Shown: one piece after another, positions 52,806 through 60,449 of the stretch
How the letters are laid out: the number at the start of each line of letters is the position of its first letter
How positions within the stretch are numbered: position 1 is the stretch's first letter
From: Chitinophagaceae bacterium LGM1
GTDB lineage: Bacteria > Bacteroidota > Bacteroidia > Chitinophagales > Chitinophagaceae
Length of the DNA: 64,000 nt
Reading direction: 5' to 3'
Assembly (NCBI GenBank): GCA_018604165.1
Contig: CP075895.1
Location: 372,001-436,000, forward strand
The notes under the pieces: generated by a model
What the model was told of the DNA's origin: nothing
The model's input: the letters and a program-made list of their open reading frames with translations, nothing else
Databases searched by the model: none
Position numbers and translations under genes: made by a program

Positions 52806-53570
52806 TCAATCAATATGGTCTATACTAAACATATCGCTATAGTTGTTGGCAATTTTTTGGGCAGCATCGGTTGTGCTCATTACCGTATAAGTGTCTTTTA
52901 CAGAAATTTTATTCGGGGTTTTAAAAAACTCCATAGCATCTGCTTTTATGTGTATCGTAGGTGTTTTATCATTACCTACTAAGAGGCTATTATTAAATGA
53001 TAGTTTGACTGTTCTCAATGCATTTTCAGTTCCGGCAAAACCACCTATATGATATATGAATTTACTACTGAAGTTGGTTGATTGCGGAGATTCTCCTTCA
53101 AGTTTTGCCATAATGTAGCCGGTTTTCCAGTCCCAAAACATACCTGAGTTGGGCTCTAATGCCCCTGTCTGTGCACCTGATACATTCCGTGCGCTATCTA
53201 CACCTATAATAAATGACATAGATGAATATGAACCTTCAGGTATGTCGATAGTAAATAATTTTGATGGTGCATTCTTTTCCTGAATCAAATGATAGCTTTC
53301 AGGCTCTGTATAGATATTGCCATCTGTTTTTGTAAATCTGATGTTTGAAATAAAATAATCAAACCTTGATATTCTGATTGAATCTCCGTTTTGGTTAATA
53401 TACCAAGTGTCTTTATTTAAATCTTTGCCATCTGCCATGTGGGTTATTTCAAATTTTACTTTCGGCGATTTTACGATCGAAGTATTATTTACAGGGTCTG
53501 GCCGTTTTTGACACGAGCTTGTAATCAGTAATACGAATAGTATAAACAGAAAATTATGTACTCTAATCAT
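52806..53570 (-). CDS. MbnP-family lipoprotein, putative copper-binding
   Basis: 254 residues. Lipobox SSC with Cys20. MbnP landmarks: SRFDYFISNIRF near 68, SFIIGVDSARN near 119 and SGMFWDWKTGYIMAKLEG near 142-159. Trp146 and Trp148 are candidate substrates for oxidation by the downstream MauG-type enzyme; in the methanobactin system MbnH converts a Trp of MbnP to kynurenine to form a copper site. The two genes are 10 bases apart. No methanobactin precursor was found. Confidence 0.8.
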   Translation of the reverse strand: MIRVHNFLFILFVLLITSSCQKRPDPVNNTSIVKSPKVKFEITHMADGKDLNKDTWYINQNGDSIRISRFDYFISNIRFTKTDGNIYTEPESYHLIQEKNAPSKLFTIDIPEGSYSSMSFIIGVDSARNVSGAQTGALEPNSGMFWDWKTGYIMAKLEGESPQSTNFSSKFIYHIGGFAGTENALRTVKLSFNNSLLVGNDKTPTIHIKADAMEFFKTPNKISVKDTYTVMSTTDAAQKIANNYSDMFSIDHID

Positions 53571-53589
53571 AGCATTAAAGTTACGAAAA

Positions 53590-53907
53590 TCACCAAACTA
53601 TATCTTCATCTGTGTCTGGCTTGTTCTTATAATATTCCCGACTGCGTATTTTTTGTAACTGTCTGTTATATACCAGCTTGGCAATTTCTCTTGCTGTTTC
53701 TTTATCTGCCATCGCTTTCAATAACAGTTTTTCAGGAATATCCAATCTGTACATCAGTTGAAAAAACGCATCCGGCCCTTTCTCTGCTATAACACCTATT
53801 TGCAAAGAAAGTTTTTCGATAATAGCTTCCTCTGTAAACACATCTGCCAGATTGATGCCCCAATCTGCCGCCAGTGCTTGTTTAGCTATTTCCTCTTCCT
53901 GCTGCAT
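53590..53907 (-). CDS. small hypothetical helical protein
   Basis: 105 residues, almost all alpha-helical and charged, starting MQQEEEIAKQALAADWG and ending DTDEDIVW. No signal peptide or membrane segment. Family not recognised. It lies behind glyS, past that gene's terminator, and ahead of the MbnP gene by 19 bases, so it could be the first gene of the MbnP/MbnH transcript. Confidence 0.6.
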   Translation of the reverse strand: MQQEEEIAKQALAADWGINLADVFTEEAIIEKLSLQIGVIAEKGPDAFFQLMYRLDIPEKLLLKAMADKETAREIAKLVYNRQLQKIRSREYYKNKPDTDEDIVW

Positions 53908-53912
53908 ATAAA

Positions 53913-53936
53913 AAGCCGCCTTTTACAGGGCGGCTT
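53913..53936 (-). terminator. Rho-independent terminator of glyS
   Basis: Eight-base stem (53913-53920 with 53929-53936), 8-base loop, T-run on the minus strand. It lies between the glycyl-tRNA synthetase stop and the next gene. Confidence 0.8.
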
Positions 53937-53940
53937 GGTA

Positions 53941-55380
53941 TTAAAATGTTTGTATGGCTTTCATTACTATGTCTTTAACAGCAGTCAATGGCACACGCTC
54001 TTGTGTCATAGCATCTCTGTAGCGGATGGTAACGGTCTGGTCTTCTTTGGTTTGGTGGTCTATCGTCACACAGAAAGGGGTGCCTATAGCGTCTTGCCTG
54101 CGATAGCGTTTGCCGATGGTGTCTTTTTCTTCATAGAAACATTTGAAGTGCGGGCGGCAACTGTCCATCAACTCACGGGCTATTTCCGGAAGTCCATCTT
54201 TTTTAAGCAATGGTAATACCGCCAGCTTGATGGGTGCCAGCATAGCAGGGAATTTCAATACTACACGACTATCTTGTTTTTCGGCAGTGCTGAGGTCTTC
54301 TTCCTGATAGGCTTCGCTGAGTATCATCATCACTGTACGGTCCAGTCCTATGGATGTTTCAACTACATATGGTATATAATGCTGGTTGATTTCCGTATCA
54401 AAATATGTCAGCTTCTTACCACTGAATTGTTGATGGCTTTTCAGGTCAAAGTCGGTACGGCTGTGTATGCCTTCCACTTCTTTAAAACCCATCGGGAAAT
54501 CATATTCTATATCACAAGCAGCATCTGCATAGTGTGCCAGTTTCACATGGTCGTGAAAGCGATAGCGAGCATCGGGTATGCCAAGGCTACGATGCCATTG
54601 CATACGTGTTTCTTTCCAATATTCGTACCATTCCTTCTGTGTGCCGGGGCGTACAAAAAATTGCATTTCCATCTGCTCAAACTCGCGCATACGGAAGATG
54701 AAACCCCGTGCTACAATCTCGTTACGGAATGCTTTACCAGTTTGTGCAATACCGAATGGTATCTTCATCCTGCCTGTCTTTTGCACATTCAGGAAGTTGA
54801 CAAATATACCCTGCGCCGTCTCCGGGCGTAGATAGACTTTATTGTCATCCGGATTATCCGATGCCACAGCACCCATTTCGGTAGCAAACATCAGGTTGAA
54901 CTGGCGCACGTCTGTCCAATTTGCTGTGTCGCTAACGCTGCATTTTATTTTGTTTTCTTCTATCAGTGTTTTCAGCCCTGCAAAGTCATCTGCCGCCAAT
55001 AGTTGCTCCATTTTTTGCAACAGGGCTGCACTTTCGTTTTCGCCAAGCGTTTCCGCATAGCCTTCTATCAGGTGGTCAACACGGTAGCGTTTTTTGCTGT
55101 CCTTATTATCTATCATCGGGTCGCTGAAGTTATCAACGTGCCCGCTTGCTTTCCATACCGTAGGGTGCATAAAGATGGCGGCATCAATACCCACAATATT
55201 ATCGTGCATACGCGTCATGCTGTTCCACCAGTAGTCTCGTATATTTTTTTTTAGTTCGGCACCGTATTGCGCGTAGTCATATACTGCACCCAAGCCATCA
55301 TATATCTCGCTGCTCTGAAAGATGAAACCATACTCTTTACAGTGCGCTATTATGCTTTGCAGCTTATTATCATTTGCCAT
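53941..55380 (-). CDS. glyS: glycine-tRNA ligase (alpha2 type)
   Basis: 479 residues, the dimeric class II form. Motif 2 is FRNEIVARGFIFRMREFEQME (landmarks FRNEI and FRMREFEQME near 217-235), with the YDYAQYGAELKKNI head near 30 and the class II motif 3 TSIGLDRTVMMIL near 345. The anticodon-binding domain is C-terminal. It charges tRNA-Gly. Confidence 0.95.
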   Translation of the reverse strand: MANDNKLQSIIAHCKEYGFIFQSSEIYDGLGAVYDYAQYGAELKKNIRDYWWNSMTRMHDNIVGIDAAIFMHPTVWKASGHVDNFSDPMIDNKDSKKRYRVDHLIEGYAETLGENESAALLQKMEQLLAADDFAGLKTLIEENKIKCSVSDTANWTDVRQFNLMFATEMGAVASDNPDDNKVYLRPETAQGIFVNFLNVQKTGRMKIPFGIAQTGKAFRNEIVARGFIFRMREFEQMEMQFFVRPGTQKEWYEYWKETRMQWHRSLGIPDARYRFHDHVKLAHYADAACDIEYDFPMGFKEVEGIHSRTDFDLKSHQQFSGKKLTYFDTEINQHYIPYVVETSIGLDRTVMMILSEAYQEEDLSTAEKQDSRVVLKFPAMLAPIKLAVLPLLKKDGLPEIARELMDSCRPHFKCFYEEKDTIGKRYRRQDAIGTPFCVTIDHQTKEDQTVTIRYRDAMTQERVPLTAVKDIVMKAIQTF

Positions 55381-55420
55381 AACGGGTGCAAAAATAGATT
55401 AAAAAACTATAGCCTTTACT

Positions 55421-55458
55421 AAATATAAAAGGGCACCGTCAGGTGCCCTTTTATATTT
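55421..55458 (-). terminator. Rho-independent terminator
   Basis: Perfect 17-bp stem (55421-55437 with 55442-55458), loop GTCA. It ends the Omp28-like transcript on the minus strand. The right arm is T-rich in that direction. Confidence 0.92.
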
Positions 55459-55473
55459 AAAATATCGGGTAGC

Positions 55474-56616
55474 TTATTTGCTGATAGATATTTTTTCAGT
55501 AACAGTGTTACCATTGCTGCTGATGTTAACGAAGTAGAGACCGTTTGCAAAATTTGCAACTGAGATAGACTCAGCCAGTATGCTACCACCTTTAGCGTAT
55601 GTTTTGCTGAACATTACCTGACCAACACTGTTGGTGATAGTAATTTTAGAATCAGCAGGCTCGTTAAGGATAGTCCTTACGTTTACAACTGTAGAAGCAG
55701 GGTTTGGATAAACCTGCAGGTTAGCGAAAGCCTCTACGTTATCTATACCTTGTGGATTCCAAGGAGCAAATTTAGCTTCAATAGTATTCATTACTTCAGG
55801 GTAGTTGCTATTAGATAGCGCACCTGATTTTGCTTTGTGTACTACTGCTACGAGGTTCATCTTGCCTGTTTTAGGTGTCAGCGCGGGGCTGCCCCATTGT
55901 GCAGGTACTACGAAAGTAAAGGTTTTTGTAACGCTGCTGTTTGCTGCCGGATTAGTAGCTGCTGCAGTACCCCAAGGACCACCTAATGTGGCACGCAATA
56001 CTTTTTTGTGAGGGAACCCATTGATAGTGGTGCCCTTGTTGTAATATTTATGACTTGGGTTACTATTGTAAGTGGAGTGGTTTGCTTGACTGTACATAGA
56101 TCCGTTTGGACCAACAACAGAGTCTTCTGTCAGATATACATTGAATACATAGCTACCAGTAAGCGCTTCCAAAGCTTTACCTGTTACATTTACGGTAATT
56201 GTTTTTGTAGACTGGTTGTAGCTGTGAGTCATTGTCAGGTCGTACTTAGCACCCAACGCAATACGTTCATTTACTTTAGGTCCCCATACAGAACGGTTCA
56301 GTGCAATTTGAGATTGTCCGCTAAACCATGTCATGTCCACAGTGCCCCATGGCCAACCATTGTTTAATGTATCATCTAATACATTGCCATCGGCAAAAGA
56401 CATACCATCGTTGTTATGTACAGATATAGCTACTGCTTTGGGTGTAGATGCAAGCACGTTTTCTACGTACACGGCACCATCAGAGCAATGTGGACACCAT
56501 GCACCGGTACCTTCTGTCAGTAAAGAGTAGCGCTGGCCACCTGTTGTAACATTGTGTTGTGCAAATGCATTGGCAGACAATAGCAGTGCTGCCAGTAATG
56601 TAAATTTTCCTTTCAT
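55474..56616 (-). CDS. Omp28-related T9SS cargo protein
   Basis: 380 residues. Signal peptide 1-19. A thioredoxin-like motif, CPHC at 41-44 within GTGAWCPHCSDG, is typical of Omp28-related proteins, whose oxidoreductase activity is not established. The last 80 residues begin LQVYPNPASTVV and end VTEKISISK, the type A T9SS sorting domain. A full TTTG / TATATTTG promoter lies upstream. Confidence 0.9.
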   Translation of the reverse strand: MKGKFTLLAALLLSANAFAQHNVTTGGQRYSLLTEGTGAWCPHCSDGAVYVENVLASTPKAVAISVHNNDGMSFADGNVLDDTLNNGWPWGTVDMTWFSGQSQIALNRSVWGPKVNERIALGAKYDLTMTHSYNQSTKTITVNVTGKALEALTGSYVFNVYLTEDSVVGPNGSMYSQANHSTYNSNPSHKYYNKGTTINGFPHKKVLRATLGGPWGTAAATNPAANSSVTKTFTFVVPAQWGSPALTPKTGKMNLVAVVHKAKSGALSNSNYPEVMNTIEAKFAPWNPQGIDNVEAFANLQVYPNPASTVVNVRTILNEPADSKITITNSVGQVMFSKTYAKGGSILAESISVANFANGLYFVNISSNGNTVTEKISISK

Positions 56617-56666
56617 TTTTAATACTTTTTAAAAAACGATTAAAATTTTATTGTGTAGTGCAATAC

Positions 56667-56695
56667 CAAATATAAGGAATTTTACATTCTACAAA
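56667..56695 (-). promoter_or_regulatory. promoter of the Omp28-like gene
   Basis: On the minus strand TTTG at 56692-56695, a 17-base spacer, TATATTTG at 56667-56674, 50 bases before the ATG. Confidence 0.7.
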
Positions 56696-56763
56696 CAGCT
56701 TTTTTGTCATTTTTTTCGTTTTATATGTTAAAAATTAGCATTTCTTGTTTGTATACACTTGCT

Positions 56764-56936
56764 GTTCAAGATATTCAGCAAGGCATCTTGAACTATGCAA
56801 TAGAAAGCCGTTCTCTGAACGGAATTTGAAATATCTGCGCTGATAATGTAGCAGCAGTTTTATATCTCGTCTACAGTACATTGAATACTATTCAGAGAAC
56901 GGGCTTTATCAGTAGTTCCAAATGCCCTATCGGAAC
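56764..56936. other. structured non-coding stretch
   Basis: The gap between gltX and the Omp28 gene holds nested inverted repeats: 56764-56772 with 56785-56793 (9 bp); 56804-56819 with 56891-56907 (16 pairs, one bulge); within the first arm of that pair, CCGTTC/GAACGG at 56808-56822; and GTTCC/GGAAC at 56914-56936. No reading frame and no tail of T residues. It could be a structured RNA or a degenerate mobile element end. Confidence 0.4.
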
Positions 56937-56953
56937 ATTTGAACAGCGTTTAT

Positions 56954-58477
56954 CTAAATAGATGATATAGCATTTACTATCCTCTTCCTCGCCTCATATT
57001 TCCCCACCATCTCTGCTATCTGAAATACCCCAGGGCCATATTTGCCGCCTACCAGCATAAAGCGTAGCGGCAGCAGTACATCGCCTTTCTTCAGCCCGTG
57101 TGCTGCCATGGCTTCGTTAAAAGAGGTTTCTATGGCTTCGTGTGTCCAGTTGGTAATGCCATCAAGGCCGTCAGCCCAGCTTTCAAAAAATGCTTTTTTC
57201 TGTTCATTCCATTTATCGGTAATGGCAGCGGGTTCCTTTATTTCAGGCGTGGTAAAGAAGAAATGCCCCTGCTCCCAAAAATCGGGCAGCAGCGTACAGC
57301 GTTCTTTTATCAGGGTTATCACTTTTTCAAGGTAAGCATCGTCTGTTGTTATGCCATGTGCAGCTATATAGGGCTTCACCAATGGCAGTAACTCCGCATC
57401 CGTTTTACGCTGTATGTATTGGTGGTTGTACCATTTGGCTTTTTCGTAGTCAAACTTAGCGCCGCCTTTATGCACACGTCCTATGTCAAACTTGGCTATC
57501 AGTTCTTCTTTGCTAAATATCTCCTGCTCTGTACCATCGTTCCAGCCCAGCATAGCAAGTATATTAATAAAAGCCTCAGGCAAAAACCCACGCTCACGGA
57601 AACCCTGTGTTTCTTCATCCGTTTTAGGGTCTTTCCAGTTCATCGCAAATACGGGGAAGCCGAGGCGTTCGCCATCTCGCTTGCTCAGTTTGCCATGCCC
57701 GTCTGGTTTTAGTATCAGTGGTAGGTGCGCCCATTGCGGCATAGCTTTACCCCAGCCAAGGTATTGCCACAGCAATATATGCACAGGTGCGCTTGGCAGC
57801 CACTCCTCTCCACGAAAGGCATGTGTTATCTGCATGAGGTAGTCGTCCACCACCACAGCAAGGTGATAGGTAGGCATTCCGTCTGCTTTCAGCAATACTT
57901 TATCGTCCACCAAATTGGTATCAAAATGTACTTCGCCACGTATCATATCGGTAAACACCACCTGCTCGTTTTGTGGCATTTTTATGCGTACTACATAGGG
58001 TGTGCCCGCATCTATCAGGTGTTGTGCTTCTTCCATACCCAATGCCAACGAGTTGCGCATCTGCATACGGATTTTACCATCGTACTGCGGTGTAGGGTTG
58101 GCTTCTGTTTTCAGGTTGGCGCGCATAGCTTCCAACTCTTCGGGCGTGTCAAAAGCATAGTAGGCATAGCCTGCATCTACCAGTTGCTTGGCATATTGGT
58201 AATACATTGCCTTTCGCTCGCTCTGGCGGTAGGGCGCATGTGGACCACCTTTCAGCGGGCTTTCGTCCGGCTCTAAACCGCACCAGCTAAGGCAATCATA
58301 TATATATTGCTCTGCACCCGCTACATACCTTGTCTGGTCGGTATCTTCTATGCGCAGCACAAAATCGCCACCATGATGTTTGGCAAACAAGTAGTTGTAT
58401 AAAACCGTGCGCACACCACCTAAGTGCAAACCACCTGTAGGGCTGGGCGCAAAACGTACACGTACTTTCTTAGTCAT
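56954..58477 (-). CDS. gltX: glutamate-tRNA ligase
   Basis: 507 residues, class I. FAPSPTGGLHLGGVRTVLYN carries the HIGH-type motif HLGG, and KLSKRDG is the KMSKS loop near 258. Length and the GEEWLPSAPVHILL segment are typical of Bacteroidota GltX. It charges tRNA-Glu. A -7 box lies 8 bases upstream of the ATG, so the leader would be very short. Confidence 0.97.
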   Translation of the reverse strand: MTKKVRVRFAPSPTGGLHLGGVRTVLYNYLFAKHHGGDFVLRIEDTDQTRYVAGAEQYIYDCLSWCGLEPDESPLKGGPHAPYRQSERKAMYYQYAKQLVDAGYAYYAFDTPEELEAMRANLKTEANPTPQYDGKIRMQMRNSLALGMEEAQHLIDAGTPYVVRIKMPQNEQVVFTDMIRGEVHFDTNLVDDKVLLKADGMPTYHLAVVVDDYLMQITHAFRGEEWLPSAPVHILLWQYLGWGKAMPQWAHLPLILKPDGHGKLSKRDGERLGFPVFAMNWKDPKTDEETQGFRERGFLPEAFINILAMLGWNDGTEQEIFSKEELIAKFDIGRVHKGGAKFDYEKAKWYNHQYIQRKTDAELLPLVKPYIAAHGITTDDAYLEKVITLIKERCTLLPDFWEQGHFFFTTPEIKEPAAITDKWNEQKKAFFESWADGLDGITNWTHEAIETSFNEAMAAHGLKKGDVLLPLRFMLVGGKYGPGVFQIAEMVGKYEARKRIVNAISSI

Positions 58478-58485
58478 AAGGCTGC

Positions 58486-58493
58486 AAATTTAC
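58486..58493 (-). promoter_or_regulatory. -7 box (TAAATTTG) for gltX
   Basis: Exact TAnnTTTG match on the minus strand, ending 8 bases before the ATG at 58477. No -33 TTG at the usual distance. Confidence 0.5.
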
Positions 58494-58532
58494 TCAATGT
58501 AGTCGTTTACGGCAGTAAGAATTTAGGAAAGA

Positions 58533-59345
58533 CTACAAGCTATTCACAACCCGCATGACAGCATCTATCGTATAGCTTTTTTCTGCCACCTGTTTCACCC
58601 ATTTGATGCCGCGTATGGCATTGGTCAGAAATACGCCATCTGCATGGTGTAAGGTGGTATGGCTAAGACTTTGCTCTGTAACGGCTAATTTATCCATCAA
58701 ATACCTGCGCATCACACCCGCCACACAACCATCTGCTGAGGGGGGGGTATATATCGCATTATCCTTTATCCAAAATACATTAGCAATAGTGCTTTCAATG
58801 ATGTTGCCTACCGTATTGCAGACGAAGGCATCGTTCCACTTCTTGGCTTTGGCTTGCTGTGCTGCCAGCGCGTATATGAGTGCATTGGTGGTTTTGTAAT
58901 TGGCTATGCTGTCGGCAGATTTTTGTAAGCCATCGGCTATACCCAATACAAGCCCCGCCTCATTCAGTCGGGTAGTATGCTCTTCCAATGGATAACATTC
59001 AATGATGTATTGCGGGCGTTGGCTGTGTCCGTCATATAATCCCCCACCATCTGCAAATACCTGTAGTCGAACCCTGCAAAGGGTTTCGGCTTTGTTTTTC
59101 CTCACAGTCTTCAGCACCTCGCTCGCCAACATATCAGCATCCATCAGTTTGGGTGGTGCAAAGTGCAGGGCTTTCATACCTGCAAATAGGCGCTCCCAAT
59201 GGTAGGTGGCCAGCATGATGTTACCATCCCTTACCAGCATGGTTTCAAACAGGCCATACCCGTAGCGGAAAGCCCTGTTGTCAGTAACTAAGAGCGCGTT
59301 GGATGATTCTGTTATTTTACCGTTTAGGTTGCAGTATGGCAGCAT
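58533..59345 (-). CDS. aminotransferase class IV
   Basis: 270 residues. DNRAFRYGYGLFETMLVRDG near 22-41, the pyridoxal-phosphate Lys in SIANYKTTNAL near 150, the ESTIANVFWI strand and the phosphate-binding AVTEQSL region are those of the fold-type IV transaminases (branched-chain aminotransferase or aminodeoxychorismate lyase). Which of the two activities applies cannot be settled here. The gene diverges from lpxD. Confidence 0.87.
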   Translation of the reverse strand: MLPYCNLNGKITESSNALLVTDNRAFRYGYGLFETMLVRDGNIMLATYHWERLFAGMKALHFAPPKLMDADMLASEVLKTVRKNKAETLCRVRLQVFADGGGLYDGHSQRPQYIIECYPLEEHTTRLNEAGLVLGIADGLQKSADSIANYKTTNALIYALAAQQAKAKKWNDAFVCNTVGNIIESTIANVFWIKDNAIYTPPSADGCVAGVMRRYLMDKLAVTEQSLSHTTLHHADGVFLTNAIRGIKWVKQVAEKSYTIDAVMRVVNSL

Positions 59346-59401
59346 GGTAATAAAGCGTTAAAGGTCTGAAAACTTGCGGCAATAATGAAATCGCCTTATC
59401 G

Positions 59402-59409
59402 TACTTTTG
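59402..59409 (+). promoter_or_regulatory. -7 box (TACTTTTG) for the LpxD-like gene
   Basis: Exact TAnnTTTG match, 17 bases before ATG 59427; a TTG at 59374-59376 is 25 bases away, slightly beyond the usual spacing. It lies inside the longer frame starting at 59385, which argues for the shorter start. Confidence 0.55.
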
Positions 59410-59426
59410 CACAAACTTTTACGGAT

Positions 59427-60374
59427 ATGAAGTTTGAAAAAGGAGTTTCGGTGCAATGGCTCGCCGAGTTTGCTGGTGCAAAATTGCTGGGCAATACCGA
59501 ACAGATAGCCACAGGCATCAACGAGATACATAAAGTAACGCCGGGAGATATATCGTTTGTTGATTTTGAGAAATACTATAACAAATGCCTCAATTCAGCA
59601 GCTACTATCATCATCATCAACAAAGAGGTGGAATGTCCTACAGGTAAAACGCTTTTGGTATGCGACGACCCATTTAGTGTCTATGTAAAAATTGTTACGC
59701 ACTTCCGTCAATTTATCCTGTCCGACAAACACATTAGCGATACAGCCATCATTGGTGAGGGTACACACCTGCAGCCGGGTGTAGTAGTAGGCAACCATGT
59801 GAAGATTGGCAAAAACTGCCTGATACACGCCAACGTAGTGATATACGACCATTGTATCATTGGCGATAATGTTATTATCCATGCCAATACAGTGATAGGT
59901 GCAGATGCGTTTTACTTCAAACGCCGTAAAGAGCACACATCGCAATACGATAAATTAGAAAGCTGCGGACGTGTAATAATCGAAGACCATGTAGAGATAG
60001 GTGCCGGCTGCACGATAGACAAAGGTGTGAGTGGTGATACCATCATAGGCATGGGTACTAAGTTTGATAACCATATACACATAGGCCATGGCGCTGTGAT
60101 TGGTAAAAATTGTCTGTTTGCCGCGCAGGTAGGTGTAGGTGGTAAAGCCATTATTGAAGATGAGGTAATACTTTGGGGACAAGTGGGTGTAAGTAAAGAC
60201 CTGACCATTGGCAAGGGCGCGGTAGTATATGCGCAAAGCGGTGTAGCGCAAACTTTAGAGGGCGGCAAAATATATTTCGGTAGCCCGGTGGAAGATGCCA
60301 AAACCAAGATGAAAGAACTGAATTGGGTAAAGCGCATCCCCGAAATATGGGAGAAACTGACTGAGAAAGAATAG
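59427..60374 (+). CDS. lpxD: LpxD-like UDP-3-O-acylglucosamine N-acyltransferase
   Basis: 315 residues from ATG 59427 (a frame from 59385 adds 14 residues but contains the promoter). The N-terminal uridine-binding domain (about 1-95) precedes a left-handed beta-helix of I-x-x-x-x-I-G-x-x hexapeptides. The catalytic-type His is in [12 protein letters not shown] near 214. The last 25 residues form an amphipathic helix. LpxD adds the N-linked acyl chain of lipid A; Bacteroidota also have LpxD paralogues. Confidence 0.88.
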   Translation: MKFEKGVSVQWLAEFAGAKLLGNTEQIATGINEIHKVTPGDISFVDFEKYYNKCLNSAATIIIINKEVECPTGKTLLVCDDPFSVYVKIVTHFRQFILSDKHISDTAIIGEGTHLQPGVVVGNHVKIGKNCLIHANVVIYDHCIIGDNVIIHANTVIGADAFYFKRRKEHTSQYDKLESCGRVIIEDHVEIGAGCTIDKGVSGDTIIGMGTKFDNHIHIGHGAVIGKNCLFAAQVGVGGKAIIEDEVILWGQVGVSKDLTIGKGAVVYAQSGVAQTLEGGKIYFGSPVEDAKTKMKELNWVKRIPEIWEKLTEKE

Positions 60375-60397
60375 ACTTCATTGCTGAACAAATACTA

Positions 60398-60427
60398 AAA
60401 AAGGCAACCCCGAAAGGTTGCCTTTTT
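60398..60427. terminator. bidirectional terminator
   Basis: Twelve-base stem (60398-60409 with 60416-60427), loop CCGAAA, A- and T-rich outer parts. It serves lpxD and the convergent large cargo gene (stop at 60450). Confidence 0.92.
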
Positions 60428-60449
60428 GCATTATGTATGTGGCAAATGA

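Noticed and set aside
51746-53907. Methanobactin precursor or biosynthesis genes near the MbnP/MbnH-like pair
   Set aside because: No short Cys-containing leader peptide or MbnB/MbnC-like gene is present on either strand nearby.
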